This document shows, in pieces, positions 1 through 9,510 of a stretch of DNA of 64,000 bases (positions are counted from its first letter, which is position 1; each line of letters starts with the position of its first letter). The stretch is from Pseudomonadales bacterium (GTDB taxonomy: Bacteria > Pseudomonadota > Gammaproteobacteria > Pseudomonadales > Azotimanducaceae). Both the position numbers and the translations under genes were made by a program. The notes under the pieces were generated by a model. The model was not told the origin of the DNA and ran no database searches. It saw nothing but the letters and a program-made list of their open reading frames with translations. The stretch covers positions 1 to 64,000 of the forward strand of contig WTGV01000036.1 of NCBI GenBank assembly GCA_011525295.1. The letters run 5' to 3'.

Positions 1-160
1 GTATTAAACGATATGTTATGCCTCTATACGACATAGTCCTATTATAATTGGTGTGCAGTTTCGTATATAAGTCCCCAAATTTTCTATCTGCTGCCATTGT
101 CGTAGGTGTTAACAGCAAGCTGAGCCAAACCAGCAAAAGAGCAGTGAGCACGGTTTTCAT
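1..160 (-). CDS. Secreted protein of unknown function, N-terminal part only
   Basis: An open frame reads leftward from an ATG at 158-160 to the window edge without a stop (53 residues visible). An AGGAGA ribosome binding site lies a few bases upstream on the minus strand (about 167-173), which makes the start convincing. The first ~24 residues form a classic Sec signal peptide (MKTVLTALLLVWLSLLL, then a TMAA cleavage region), so the product is exported. The mature part seen is too short to recognise. It lies just downstream of pyrD on the same strand (about 30 bp) and may be co-transcribed with it. Start and export are well supported; function is unknown. Confidence 0.6.
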   Translation of the reverse strand, partial: MKTVLTALLLVWLSLLLTPTTMAADRKFGDLYTKLHTNYNRTMSYRGITYRLI

Positions 161-189
161 CGAGTCTCTCCTAGTAGTATTCTGATCGA

Positions 190-1188
190 TTACTCGACCA
201 GAGTGATTTCTCGGAGGCATCTTGGTCCGTGATAGACTAATCCAGTATATAGTTGAATCAAGTCTGCACCTGCTTCGCGCATCTTCGTGGCCGAGGCTAC
301 ATCCCAGATTCCACCACATCCAACTAATAGAAATCCTTCTCCCAAAAAACTCCTCGCTTGACGGACACAGTTCAACGCCAAAGGGAACAGCGGACGACCG
401 CTGAGGCCACCCTTATATTGCTCACCATTCTCATTTGGTCTGGTCGTCGTAGTATTTGTCGCGATAATGCCGTCGATACCTTCGGATCGAACTGTGGTAC
501 AGACACCCTCGAGTTCCTGTTCAGATAGATCTGGCGAGATTTTTGCAAGCAGCAACGTACGCTTTTGGTTATTCGTAGTTGAAGAATCTCTTAAACGAAC
601 TAATCGCGCGAGTAAGTTCTGTACGTATTGCATTCCTTGTAGTTCGCGTACTCCTGGAGTATTGGGCGACGAAATGTTGATCGTCACGAAATCGACCAAT
701 GAATTAGCTCGTACGAAGCAATATTCGTAGTCATCGATCGCTTGCTCCAACGGTGTGTCGAAGTTTTTGCCAATGTTAATACCGATAGGCACGCACACAC
801 GAGGTTTTTCATTAACGATTTTTCGAATGAGGGCATCTATTCCTTGGTTATTGAAGCCTAAGCGATTTATCAATGCAAACTCATTCTTCAAACGAAAGAC
901 CCGAGGTCGTGAATTACCTTGCTGCCCACGCGGGGTTACCGCCCCCAATTCCAAAAATCCAAAATTGAATTTCGACAGCCCACGAATAGCGACACCGTCT
1001 TTATCAAAGCCCGCAGCTAAACCAACGCGATTGACGACGTGCAACCCACCGACGTCAATGGTGCTACTGACTGTGTTCCTTTTCGCAGGTAAGTAACCGT
1101 ACCATCGTAGAGCGTTTAGAGTCAATTGATGTGCCCATTCTGGCGGTAGCGAAAACAGGATTGGACGGAGAAGTTCGTATATATTCAC
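190..1188 (-). CDS. pyrD: Dihydroorotate dehydrogenase (quinone), class 2
   Basis: Oxidises dihydroorotate to orotate in de novo pyrimidine synthesis, passing electrons to the quinone pool at the inner membrane. The barrel shows the class 2 hallmarks: GLAAGFDKDG near the N terminus, NRLGFNNQG, the active-site segment NISSPNTPG with the class 2 catalytic serine, and the C-terminal FMN-phosphate binding part (GCGGI, then GADLIQLYTG). I chose the GTG at 1186-1188, giving a 332-residue protein beginning NIYELLRPILFSLPPE, which matches the membrane-associated N-terminal helix of the family (E. coli PyrD has 336 residues). A longer frame reaches 1224 but adds an atypical hydrophobic extension. It is divergent from the Bat operon. 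Confidence 0.95.
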   Translation of the reverse strand: MNIYELLRPILFSLPPEWAHQLTLNALRWYGYLPAKRNTVSSTIDVGGLHVVNRVGLAAGFDKDGVAIRGLSKFNFGFLELGAVTPRGQQGNSRPRVFRLKNEFALINRLGFNNQGIDALIRKIVNEKPRVCVPIGINIGKNFDTPLEQAIDDYEYCFVRANSLVDFVTINISSPNTPGVRELQGMQYVQNLLARLVRLRDSSTTNNQKRTLLLAKISPDLSEQELEGVCTTVRSEGIDGIIATNTTTTRPNENGEQYKGGLSGRPLFPLALNCVRQARSFLGEGFLLVGCGGIWDVASATKMREAGADLIQLYTGLVYHGPRCLREITLVE

Positions 1189-1303
1189 AATGCGATGAAC
1201 AATTCTAAAGAGACACAAGAACACTACGATTACCGTACAGCACTTGGGGGTTGTCCGTTCTCGCTAGAATCGTATTTTTATTTTCTCCTAATTTGTAAGG
1301 TTT

Positions 1304-2251
1304 TTGACTTTGGAATCACTACTAAAACGAACTATCAGCGTCAATGATTGGCTAAATACGCGCATTGTCGGCCAAGAACTACTGACGCGCCGTTTGATTA
1401 TGGCACTTCTACTTGGAGGGCATCTCTTGGTGGAAGGTGCACCGGGCCTAGCGAAGACTAGGGCGGTCAAAGAACTTGCACGAGGAGTTCAAGCTGAATT
1501 TCATCGTATTCAGTTCACGCCAGATCTGCTCCCAAGTGATGTAACTGGAACAGAAGTCTATCGGCCCGAAGCAGGAACTTTCGAATTCAAACAGGGTCCG
1601 ATATTTCATAACGTCTTACTTGCGGATGAAGTAAACCGAGCACCTGCAAAAGTTCAGTCCGCATTACTTGAAGGAATGGCAGAACACCAAGTAACACAAG
1701 GTCGCGAGACGTATCGACTTCCTGACTTGTTTTTAGTGATGGCTACACAAAATCCAATCGAACAAGAAGGTACCTATCCATTGCCTGAAGCACAACTAGA
1801 TCGATTTTTGATGCACGTTCGCATCGGCTACCCGCCCCCATTACAAGAGTTAGAAATTTTGCAAATCGCACGCGACGAAGTGTTGCAAAAAGACACACCT
1901 CCACCAGTTGTACTACATCAGGATGAGATCTTTGAAGCTCGCCGTCAGATATCGGAACTACACATGGCAAGCGCTATGGAAAAGTATATTGTCGCGCTCG
2001 TCGTTCACACACGAACTGAATTGTCAGGCGTTGAGTATGGCGGCAGCCCCCGAGCCACAATCTCTTTGGATCAAGGTGCCCGCGCTAGTGCTTGGTTGGA
2101 TGGTCGCGACTACGTGTCTCCAGAGGATGTTCAAAGTGTCCTACATGACGTACTACGACATCGAATCATCCTCTCATACGAATCGGAAGCTCAAGGGCGT
2201 ACACCAGATGCAGCAATCGACGAAACACTGAACGCCGTACCGGTACCTTAG
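1304..2251 (+). CDS. moxR: MoxR-family AAA+ ATPase
   Basis: A 315-residue MoxR AAA+ ATPase, a chaperone-like enzyme thought to help mature or insert metal ions into VWA-domain partner proteins. Walker A (GAPGLAKT) lies at residues 45-52, Walker B (LLADE) at 105-109, followed by NRAPAK and the sensor 1 region MATQNPIEQEGTYPLPEAQ. The start is a TTG at 1304 preceded by TAAGG. It is the first gene of an operon with DUF58, DUF4381, BatA, BatB and BatD proteins, the standard Bat arrangement; only five bases separate its stop from the next start. Family assignment is certain; its substrate here is inferred from the neighbours. Confidence 0.95.
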   Translation: MTLESLLKRTISVNDWLNTRIVGQELLTRRLIMALLLGGHLLVEGAPGLAKTRAVKELARGVQAEFHRIQFTPDLLPSDVTGTEVYRPEAGTFEFKQGPIFHNVLLADEVNRAPAKVQSALLEGMAEHQVTQGRETYRLPDLFLVMATQNPIEQEGTYPLPEAQLDRFLMHVRIGYPPPLQELEILQIARDEVLQKDTPPPVVLHQDEIFEARRQISELHMASAMEKYIVALVVHTRTELSGVEYGGSPRATISLDQGARASAWLDGRDYVSPEDVQSVLHDVLRHRIILSYESEAQGRTPDAAIDETLNAVPVP

Positions 2252-2256
2252 GCACT

Positions 2257-3159
2257 ATGGCTCAGCTGACAGGCGCGTATGTTACGATCAACGATTTAGT
2301 CAGCTTGACCGCAGCACACGGTAAAGTACGAAAGCGAAAACGAAAAGCGCGAAAGCTAACTGGGGACAGATTCTCGCGCCAACGAGGACGCGGAGTCGAT
2401 TTTGAAGAAGTCCGCCTGTACCAACCTGGCGACGATGTTCGTAATATCGACTGGAATGTCACTGCCCGCAAGAACGAACCCCACACGAAAGTTTTTACCG
2501 AAGAGCGCGAAAAACCTACACTTGTGGTTGTAGATCAAACGGCCACGATGTTCTTTGGTTCAAAACTTCGACTCAAAAGTGTCGTAGCTGCCGAGATCGC
2601 TGCCAGACTAGCCTGGGTTACATTGGCACAACACGATCGTGTGGGCGGAGTCGTGTTTGGCGAAGACGGTACTATGACGACTAAACCGTTGCGCAATAGT
2701 CGATCCGTTGTCAAACTTCTGCGCGATGTTGCTACTGCAAACCAGGCCCTAAAAGTGAACAACCTCCAACAGACAAAAGAACGACTCTGGGAAAGCATGA
2801 TCACGCATCTGCAATGTGCCGCACCTCATCATCACCGAATCATCGTTATTAGCGATTTCAAAAACATTAGTCAAAATGCTATACAGGAGCTGATGCATCG
2901 AGGCCGCCATAACGAGTTGCAAGTCTTTCATGTCTATGATGAACTCGAAGTTAATCTGCCTCCGGCTAATCAATATACAGTAACTTCTACATCGAATACA
3001 ATTGAATTTGACAGCACCGGAAACACCACAAAACGGGAGTACGCACGACGGTTCGAAGTACGCATGGATCGTTTGAAAACTTTTTGCGTTCAGAATCTTG
3101 TGGCGTTTGAGTCGTTATCAACTACAGAGAACCTAGACTATCTCTCATTAGAACGGTAA
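2257..3159 (+). CDS. DUF58 domain-containing protein (Bat operon)
   Basis: A 300-residue DUF58 protein, the constant companion of MoxR ATPases. The conserved core is visible: RGRGVDFEEVRLYQPGDDVR followed by NIDWNVTARKNEPHTKVF, then a VWA-like region starting LVVVDQTATMFFG. The MIDAS-type motif is D-Q-T-A-T, a degenerate form. There is no signal peptide and no clear membrane segment, so it probably sits on the cytoplasmic face near the membrane-bound VWA proteins. It follows moxR by five bases and precedes the DUF4381 gene by one base, so translation is likely coupled. Molecular function of the family is not established. Confidence 0.92.
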   Translation: MAQLTGAYVTINDLVSLTAAHGKVRKRKRKARKLTGDRFSRQRGRGVDFEEVRLYQPGDDVRNIDWNVTARKNEPHTKVFTEEREKPTLVVVDQTATMFFGSKLRLKSVVAAEIAARLAWVTLAQHDRVGGVVFGEDGTMTTKPLRNSRSVVKLLRDVATANQALKVNNLQQTKERLWESMITHLQCAAPHHHRIIVISDFKNISQNAIQELMHRGRHNELQVFHVYDELEVNLPPANQYTVTSTSNTIEFDSTGNTTKREYARRFEVRMDRLKTFCVQNLVAFESLSTTENLDYLSLER

Positions 3160-3160
3160 T

Positions 3161-3655
3161 ATGCCCACCGATTTAATTCAACAATTGCGCGACATACACG
3201 AGCCTGCCGCACCAGGTTTTTGGCCATTATCAATCTCCTGGTGGGTTCTTTTTAGCGTCGTTTTTGTGCTTCTGATTTGCTCTGTAGTTTGGATAGTTTG
3301 GCGTAACCATCGTCTCGCGCCGTATAAGCGTATTAGGAATATGGCTCGGGACCTAACACAACAACGTGAAGCAGGTGTAATTGATGCGCTCAGCTATGCG
3401 TCGGGCATCAATTTAATCTTCAAGGAACTGTTGGTGGACATCGAGAGTCGAACTGAGTCAACTACTGCCTTTGGTACCACTTGGCAAGATTTGTTAGCTG
3501 ATAGATTCAACGAACAGGCTTTTATTTCCGGCCCAGGTGCGTGCCTTGGAAACGCCCGTTTCGTCGGTAGTTCTTTTTCGGACGATGGGCTGCCTAAATT
3601 AGTTCACAACACACTATTACGTGTTAAACCGTCGAAGGAACTCGTCAATGCTTGA
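3161..3655 (+). CDS. DUF4381 membrane protein (Bat operon)
   Basis: A 164-residue protein with one membrane helix near residues 25-46 (SWWVLFSVVFVLLICSVVWI) preceded by the DUF4381 signature region LRDIHEPAAPGFWPLS. The remainder is a cytoplasmic domain. DUF4381 proteins sit between the DUF58 gene and the first VWA gene in proteobacterial Bat operons, as here. Its stop codon overlaps the start of batA (ATG at 3648), so the two are translationally coupled. Its role is unknown; an adaptor in the MoxR-VWA membrane complex is the usual inference. Confidence 0.88.
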   Translation: MPTDLIQQLRDIHEPAAPGFWPLSISWWVLFSVVFVLLICSVVWIVWRNHRLAPYKRIRNMARDLTQQREAGVIDALSYASGINLIFKELLVDIESRTESTTAFGTTWQDLLADRFNEQAFISGPGACLGNARFVGSSFSDDGLPKLVHNTLLRVKPSKELVNA

Positions 3656-4625
3656 GTTTCTATGGCCGTGGGCATTTCTGCTTCTCATAGCACTCCCCGT
3701 TCTACGTCTCACTCTCCCGCGAAAAAGCAATCCGCAAACTGCCCTGACGGTACCAAACGTCGATGACTTTCGTTTCAAAGACCAATTACGAAGCATGTTG
3801 GTTTCCGGACGTCGATGGTGGCGTTTGTTATTGGTGCTGCTTGCGATCACCGCCATTGTGACTGCCCTAGCGCGTCCTCAATGGAGCGGCGAACCTGTGC
3901 CACTTCCAACCGAAGGAAGAGATATGTTCCTCGCGATTGACATCTCTCAGAGTATGCAACAGACGGACATGCGATTGAACGGCAGAGAAGCAACTAGATT
4001 AACGGCGTTGAAGCATGTCGTTGAACCGTTTATTGAAGAACGTGAGGGAGACCGGTTGGGTCTTATCGTCTTCGGTACTGGCGCATATGTTTACGTACCG
4101 CTGACTGCAGATATAAAAACTGTGAACCGACTATTGCAAGAAACACCGGTTGGGATCGCGGGTGGTCAAACTGCAATCGGAGATACTCTAGGCTTAGCGG
4201 TCAAGAGATTGCTTGATCGACCTATTGACCATCGAATTTTGATTTTGATGACCGACGGTTCGCACAATTCGGGAGTTTTGACGCCTGAGGAAGCTATTGA
4301 TCTAGCGATAGAAGCAAATGTTCGAGTTCACACTATTGGACTAGGCTCGGAACGCGGAAACCGTAACTACTCTGGTTTTAATCGCTATTATCGCCGACAA
4401 TCTTTCATGGACACCGAGAACTTAGAGAACATCGCGAGCAAAACTGGTGGTCAATTCTTCCGTGCTACTGACACCAATTCTCTAGAACGTGTCTACGAGC
4501 AAATTATGTTACTAGAACCCGTGGTACAGGATCCGGAAACATTACGTCCAGTCAAGTCGCTCGTACATTGGCCTCTGTTGTTGGCATCTATTCTCTTCAG
4601 CTATCTGTGGTGGAGTCGACGATGA
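3648..4625 (+). CDS. batA: VWA domain membrane protein, BatA-like
   Basis: A 325-residue membrane-anchored von Willebrand A protein. Two N-terminal membrane helices (about residues 6-22 and 60-76) are followed by a VWA domain with an intact MIDAS motif D-I-S-Q-S at 98-102, and a C-terminal helix near 305-322 ending in WWSRR. This is the BatA layout. I chose the ATG at 3648 because it gives the canonical LEFLWPWAFLLLIALP N terminus and overlaps the preceding stop; an ATG at 3621 lies inside the upstream gene. The stop overlaps the next start as ATGA. In Bacteroides and Leptospira, Bat proteins have been linked to aerotolerance or stress; the role here is not known. Confidence 0.92.
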   Translation: MLEFLWPWAFLLLIALPVLRLTLPRKSNPQTALTVPNVDDFRFKDQLRSMLVSGRRWWRLLLVLLAITAIVTALARPQWSGEPVPLPTEGRDMFLAIDISQSMQQTDMRLNGREATRLTALKHVVEPFIEEREGDRLGLIVFGTGAYVYVPLTADIKTVNRLLQETPVGIAGGQTAIGDTLGLAVKRLLDRPIDHRILILMTDGSHNSGVLTPEEAIDLAIEANVRVHTIGLGSERGNRNYSGFNRYYRRQSFMDTENLENIASKTGGQFFRATDTNSLERVYEQIMLLEPVVQDPETLRPVKSLVHWPLLLASILFSYLWWSRR

Positions 4626-6352
4626 ACTTCGTACGAGAGCTTATCGGCAATTTCCATTTCATCCGTCCATGGTGGTTGCTTGGGTGTTTATTTATACCAG
4701 TCATCTACTTGCTACGTAGACATGCTAAGAGGAGTAAAAGCGGGTGGGATACCGTAGTCGCGCCTGAACTTTTAAATGTATTAATCCCCGAGCGAGCGCA
4801 ACAACAACTTCGTCGGTGGTTTGACGTGCTTGTTGCAAGTGCACTACTGATCGCTTGTTTCGCAATGGCTGGTCCAACTTGGAAACAAATCCCACTACCT
4901 GTCGAACAGCAACGCGATGACTTGGTATTGATCCTGGATTGTTCGACTAGCATGTATGCAGAAGACATCGCACCATCGAGGCTACTTCATGCGAAACAGA
5001 AAATTACCGACATATTGCGAAACCGGAACGAAGGACGAACAGCGTTAGTAGTCTACGCAGGAGACGCCCATATAGTCACTCCTCTCACGCACGATGTTGA
5101 GACAGTCCAACACTTGCTCGCGTCAGTTGAACCTCGAATAATGCCGATCCCTGGGAGTAACCCAGATCATGCTTTAGAACTTTCGTGGGAATTGCTCGAA
5201 CAAGGTGCTAATGGACATGGACGAATCTTAGTAATTACGGACAGTGTCGACGAGGAGCTCGAGTTTGATAGACCAACACAGAGCGGAGTTGAAGTGCACT
5301 TTCTAGGTGTTGGAACAGAAACCGGAGCACCGATACCTGAACCTGACCTCGAGGGTGTGCAACGTTTTATGCAGGATAGTAATGAGCGTCTGATCGTGCC
5401 AAAGCTACATGAGGATTTGGTGCGTGCTAGGATTCGACCGGTTGATGGCAAATACCATTCATTAAATATCGATAATTCAGACATCCAGCGCTTTTACAGT
5501 GGTGCATGGTCGAGTGGAAATAAACTAGAACGTCTTGAAGACCGATCTTACGACACGTGGCACGACGCAGGCTATCTGTTCGTGATTCCTTTGGTGGTGC
5601 TGGCTTTTTTCTCAATTCGTCGTGGCGTACTCGTGGCACTATTACTTGTCGTTGCTACCGACACGCATGCAAACTGGTTTGAAGACTTGTGGAAAAATGA
5701 TGATCAGCGGGCGTACGATGAGTTGCAAGAGGACAATCCAGAAGCCGCGGAAACGCTATTCAAAGACCCAGAGTGGCAGGCAGTGTCCAAGTACCGAAGC
5801 GGGAACTACGATGGTGCGGCCGAGATGTTTGTCACTGACGAAGACATTCGCTCGCGATATAACCTAGGAAATTCCCTTGCATTGTCAGGACAGATAGCCG
5901 AAGCGATAGAGACTTACGACCAAGTGTTGGAACAAGATCCAGACCATGAAGACGCGCGCTACAATCGAGATCTACTCGACCAATTGATGCAACAAATGAT
6001 GCAACAAGCGGGTGAAGGGGATCCAAATGAATCTCAACCACAACCCGGAGAGGGTAACGAAGGTATGCCTCAAGACGATCCTTCGACGAACCCTGAAGGC
6101 CTACCAGAAGAGAGTGACCAACCACTACCCGGTGAAGGGGAAGAATCCGATTTAGAAGAACTACAAGCGATGCCCGATAATGCTTTGTCCAACGAAGAAC
6201 TAGAAGCGAACGACACATTGGAACGAACGCTACGTCGTGTTCCTGACGAACCAGGCAGTCTGTTACGAAATAAATTTCTGTCAGAAACACGTAGAAGATT
6301 TGATTCGGGGGAACTCGATATCAACCGAATACGACAGCAACAAAGATGGTAA
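4622..6352 (+). CDS. batB: VWA and TPR membrane protein, BatB/BatC-like fusion
   Basis: A 576-residue protein combining a BatB-type VWA module with a TPR module like BatC. Membrane helices lie near residues 14-31 and 67-83; the VWA MIDAS motif D-C-S-T-S is at 106-110; further hydrophobic segments near 325-355 lead to a tetratricopeptide region around 390-470 (RYNLGNSLALSGQIAEAIE). The C-terminal ~110 residues are rich in Gln, Glu, Pro and Gly and look disordered. The ATG at 4622 overlaps the batA stop. The fusion of VWA and TPR modules is common in Proteobacteria. The acidic tail may bind partners, which is inference. Confidence 0.9.
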   Translation: MNFVRELIGNFHFIRPWWLLGCLFIPVIYLLRRHAKRSKSGWDTVVAPELLNVLIPERAQQQLRRWFDVLVASALLIACFAMAGPTWKQIPLPVEQQRDDLVLILDCSTSMYAEDIAPSRLLHAKQKITDILRNRNEGRTALVVYAGDAHIVTPLTHDVETVQHLLASVEPRIMPIPGSNPDHALELSWELLEQGANGHGRILVITDSVDEELEFDRPTQSGVEVHFLGVGTETGAPIPEPDLEGVQRFMQDSNERLIVPKLHEDLVRARIRPVDGKYHSLNIDNSDIQRFYSGAWSSGNKLERLEDRSYDTWHDAGYLFVIPLVVLAFFSIRRGVLVALLLVVATDTHANWFEDLWKNDDQRAYDELQEDNPEAAETLFKDPEWQAVSKYRSGNYDGAAEMFVTDEDIRSRYNLGNSLALSGQIAEAIETYDQVLEQDPDHEDARYNRDLLDQLMQQMMQQAGEGDPNESQPQPGEGNEGMPQDDPSTNPEGLPEESDQPLPGEGEESDLEELQAMPDNALSNEELEANDTLERTLRRVPDEPGSLLRNKFLSETRRRFDSGELDINRIRQQQRW

Positions 6353-8013
6353 AAAAACTCTTTACTACCGCGATACTGGTTGCCACAATCCCAATTGTTG
6401 CGGAGCTAACCGTCAATCTCAGTCAGAATGAAATTTCGGTGATTCAAAGGGTTACTCTGACGATTCGATTGGATGGCATACCACCCCGGGACGAACCTGA
6501 CTTTTCTGCGTTGGAAGATGACTTTGAAGTCCACATCAGTAGTGTCAGGGATCAGAGACTGGTAAACAACCAATACAGCTCTTCCAAAACTTGGACACTA
6601 GTTTTAAAACCGAAGCGAGTCGCAGAGCTCAAGATCCCCTCGTTTAAGATTGGCAACTTTACCACAGAGGAACTCACTTTAACAGTCACAAGTATGACTG
6701 AAGAACTCGAAGAAAAATTGGACGAAGAAGTATTCTGGATCACCAAAGTCAACCGTCATGAACAATACGTCCACGGTGGAATCCACGTCGAACGGAAACT
6801 TTATTACTCAAATAAGGTGACCTTGAATCGCATTGGACGACGCGGCGAACTACCCGCACCTGCGGACGTTGACGATGCACACATCGTGAATCTTGGTAAT
6901 CAAAACAATGATTACGCGCCGCGAAACGGTCGAACTTACCGGGTATTCACGCACGAGTTTGTTATTTTTGCTGAAAAGAGCGGTACTCTGTCATTACCGC
7001 AAAATTCTGTAACTGCGAACATTAACATCGACGGTTCCAGTTTCTCTGTAGACGTGCGTACCGAACCGCACGAATTGACAATACTACCACGACCCGAAGA
7101 ATATCCGTCCGGCGTTCCTTGGCTTCCTGCTACCAACGTAGTAATTACCGATGACCTTGGGGAGTTGAATCTATCAGACTTAGTCGTTGGAGACAGCTTT
7201 TCTCGCCGAATAACGATTGAAGCCTTAGACAGTTACAGCACCGGCATCCCCGGGATTGAGGTCAGCCTTCCTGAAGGAATGCGTTCTTACCCGACAACTC
7301 CGGACTATCGCAACGAAATTTTGGGGAACAAAATTATTGGTTCAAGAACCGATGAACAAGCATTTGTCGTTACTCGAACTGGGGAGTTTCGAATACCGGA
7401 CGCAGAATTGGTTTGGTGGAATACCGATACTAAACAGGTGGAACGCTCTGTCATTCCTGGTCGCACGTTCGCTGTTGGCACAGATCCTGTAGCAAACGCT
7501 GTTCACAACAACGTTGCAGGTGCTACGAGTCCTCAGGTACAGGGCGTGTCCAGCGTTGAGGGTACCGAGGTAAGCTTCCTAAGATCCCCAGTTTGGGTGA
7601 TCGTTCTCGCAATTACCGCGGTCGTACTGTGGGTTATCAGTATCGGACTTATAGGCGTGTGGGCATTGATACGGCGGCGTCGACACAAACACGCACTCAC
7701 AAATACCGACGAAGACGTCCGCCTAGAGACATTATTGAAAAGTAATTCCAGTCGAGACGTCAAGGAAGGGATGTTGCGGTGGTTGACCGCGAAACTAGAC
7801 GTTTCTCGCGTGAAAGCCATTCTTTTGCTTCAAAAGCATCCAGAAACTGCAACTGTGCTGCGTACCGTTAATGACCAACAGTACGGTAAATCTAGCGAAG
7901 CAGTAAAACTTGATCGTAGTGCAATCAAACGCGCACTAAGAGAGATCGAACAGGAAGTTCAGGAACAACGTACGCACACTACGACGTTTTGGCAGTTCTA
8001 TCAGCCAACGTAA
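6346..8013 (+). CDS. batD: BatD-like protein
   Basis: A 555-residue exported protein of the BatD (oxygen tolerance) family. It has a short signal peptide (KKLFTTAILVATIPIVA), a beta-rich periplasmic part of about 390 residues with the family opening LTVNLSQNEISVIQRVTLTI, one membrane helix near 410-440 (VWVIVLAITAVVLWVISIGL) and a cytoplasmic tail of about 110 residues. The ATG overlaps the end of batB. BatD is normally the last gene of the operon, as here; the next gene starts 72 bp later. Its contribution to the MoxR-VWA complex is not known. Confidence 0.9.
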   Translation: MVKKLFTTAILVATIPIVAELTVNLSQNEISVIQRVTLTIRLDGIPPRDEPDFSALEDDFEVHISSVRDQRLVNNQYSSSKTWTLVLKPKRVAELKIPSFKIGNFTTEELTLTVTSMTEELEEKLDEEVFWITKVNRHEQYVHGGIHVERKLYYSNKVTLNRIGRRGELPAPADVDDAHIVNLGNQNNDYAPRNGRTYRVFTHEFVIFAEKSGTLSLPQNSVTANINIDGSSFSVDVRTEPHELTILPRPEEYPSGVPWLPATNVVITDDLGELNLSDLVVGDSFSRRITIEALDSYSTGIPGIEVSLPEGMRSYPTTPDYRNEILGNKIIGSRTDEQAFVVTRTGEFRIPDAELVWWNTDTKQVERSVIPGRTFAVGTDPVANAVHNNVAGATSPQVQGVSSVEGTEVSFLRSPVWVIVLAITAVVLWVISIGLIGVWALIRRRRHKHALTNTDEDVRLETLLKSNSSRDVKEGMLRWLTAKLDVSRVKAILLLQKHPETATVLRTVNDQQYGKSSEAVKLDRSAIKRALREIEQEVQEQRTHTTTFWQFYQPT

Positions 8014-8085
8014 GCGTTGTGCATCGCCTCCGCGTTTTTCCTTAGCTTCAGTTCTTATTCGTTTCACTGACCGGTTAACTCACTC

Positions 8086-8880
8086 ATGACGAACAAACAG
8101 AACGTAATCAAAAAGGCTGTTTACGAGAAAGAGCTACGACACTTGCAAGATGAGCTGTCGATCATGTTAGAGTGGATTATCAATACCAATCAAAAATACG
8201 TTGTCATTTTTGAAGGCCGCGATGCGGCTGGCAAGGGAGGCGTAATCAAAAGGATTTCGCAATATCTCAATCCGAGAAATGCTCGTATCGCTGCGCTTCC
8301 GGTACCCACGGAACGAGAAAAAACACAGTGGTATTTTCAGCGATATGTCGGTCACTTACCGGCTAGTGGTGAATTGGTGTTATTTGATCGAAGTTGGTAC
8401 AACCGCGCGTTGGTGGAACGCGTTATGGGATACTGCACCGATAAGGAATACGAAGAGTTTATGGTCTCGTGCCCAGAGTTTGAACACATGCTTATTCGGT
8501 CTGGTATCCGCGTCATCAAATATTGGTTTTCAGTTTCTGACGATGTACAGGAAGAAAGATTCAAACGAAGAATGGAACAACCGAAGCGCCGCTGGAAATT
8601 AAGCCCAATGGACTTAGCGTCGCGAATGCTATGGGTTGAGTATTCAAGAGCAAAAGATGACATGTTAGCTCGTACCCATACAACACAGTCGCCTTGGTTC
8701 GTCGTCGATGGTGACGTGAAGAGACATGCGCGATTGAACTGTATTCACCACTTACTCAGTATCATTCCGTACGAATGGGTAGATCAGCGAACCGTTGAAC
8801 TGTCGTTGCGACCACAGAACCCAGAGTACAAACGACCCCCGTTTGAGTCGCAGAATCATATTCCCAAGCGATATCCGTAA
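8086..8880 (+). CDS. ppk2: Polyphosphate kinase 2 (PPK2 family)
   Basis: A 264-residue PPK2 enzyme, which transfers phosphate between polyphosphate and nucleotides. The Walker A segment GRDAAGKGG lies at 44-52, and the second signature, FDRSWYNRALVERVMGYC, begins at about residue 100, containing the Walker-B-like D-R-S-W-Y. The lid region with EERFKRRMEQPKRRWKLSP follows. Length and the single PPK2 domain fit class I (ADP/GDP phosphorylation) rather than the two-domain class II fusion. It stands alone 72 bp after batD and may have its own promoter. Subfamily preference (ADP or GDP) cannot be read with certainty. Confidence 0.94.
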   Translation: MTNKQNVIKKAVYEKELRHLQDELSIMLEWIINTNQKYVVIFEGRDAAGKGGVIKRISQYLNPRNARIAALPVPTEREKTQWYFQRYVGHLPASGELVLFDRSWYNRALVERVMGYCTDKEYEEFMVSCPEFEHMLIRSGIRVIKYWFSVSDDVQEERFKRRMEQPKRRWKLSPMDLASRMLWVEYSRAKDDMLARTHTTQSPWFVVDGDVKRHARLNCIHHLLSIIPYEWVDQRTVELSLRPQNPEYKRPPFESQNHIPKRYP

Positions 8881-8947
8881 AACTGTTCAACTGCGTTTTA
8901 CGGAATCGGTTTCAATCTCAGGTTAAAGGCACGACAAGCACTTCTAT

Positions 8948-9499
8948 ATGGATTCTATAGCAGCAAACATTGAACAAATACTTCAACAGCTGGAGGAAGA
9001 CTCCACACGAGAAGGATTGACCGACACCCCTCGGCGAGCAGCAGACGCGCTTCGTTTTATGACTCAGGGCTACAAAGTGAGTGTCGATGACGTTGTAAGT
9101 AACGCTCTATTTGAGTCGGATCTTGAAGAGATCATCCTAGTGAAGGACATTGAGCTCTACTCATTGTGCGAACACCACATCATGCCTTTCATAGGCAAGT
9201 GTCATGTCGGCTATTTACCTCAAGGCAAGGTACTTGGAATATCTAAGATTGCACGGATCGTCGACATGTTTGCCCGTCGCTTACAAATCCAAGAACGATT
9301 AACGCAACAGATTGCTAACGCAGTTTACGAAGTCACCTCCGCAAGTGGAGTTGGAGTAATTGTTGAGGCTCAACATCTATGCATGGCAATGCGTGGTGTT
9401 CAAAAGCAACACTCCTCGATGAAGACGTCAGTCTTATTGGGCTCGTTTAGGGACGCTCCGGACACGCGATCGGAGTTTCTTCACCTTGTGAACCAGTAG
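8948..9499 (+). CDS. folE: GTP cyclohydrolase I
   Basis: A 183-residue type IA GTP cyclohydrolase that converts GTP to dihydroneopterin triphosphate, the first step to tetrahydrofolate and pterins. Zinc ligands are all present: C74 and H77 in SLCEHHIMP and C145 in QHLCMAMRG. The segment [19 protein letters not shown] and the closing [10 protein letters not shown] are typical. It is convergent with pepN, with 11 bp between the stops. The product could also feed a pterin cofactor for the aromatic amino acid hydroxylase encoded at 19259-20134; that link is inference. Confidence 0.96.
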   Translation: MDSIAANIEQILQQLEEDSTREGLTDTPRRAADALRFMTQGYKVSVDDVVSNALFESDLEEIILVKDIELYSLCEHHIMPFIGKCHVGYLPQGKVLGISKIARIVDMFARRLQIQERLTQQIANAVYEVTSASGVGVIVEAQHLCMAMRGVQKQHSSMKTSVLLGSFRDAPDTRSEFLHLVNQ

Positions 9500-9510
9500 T
9501 CAAGTTAGTA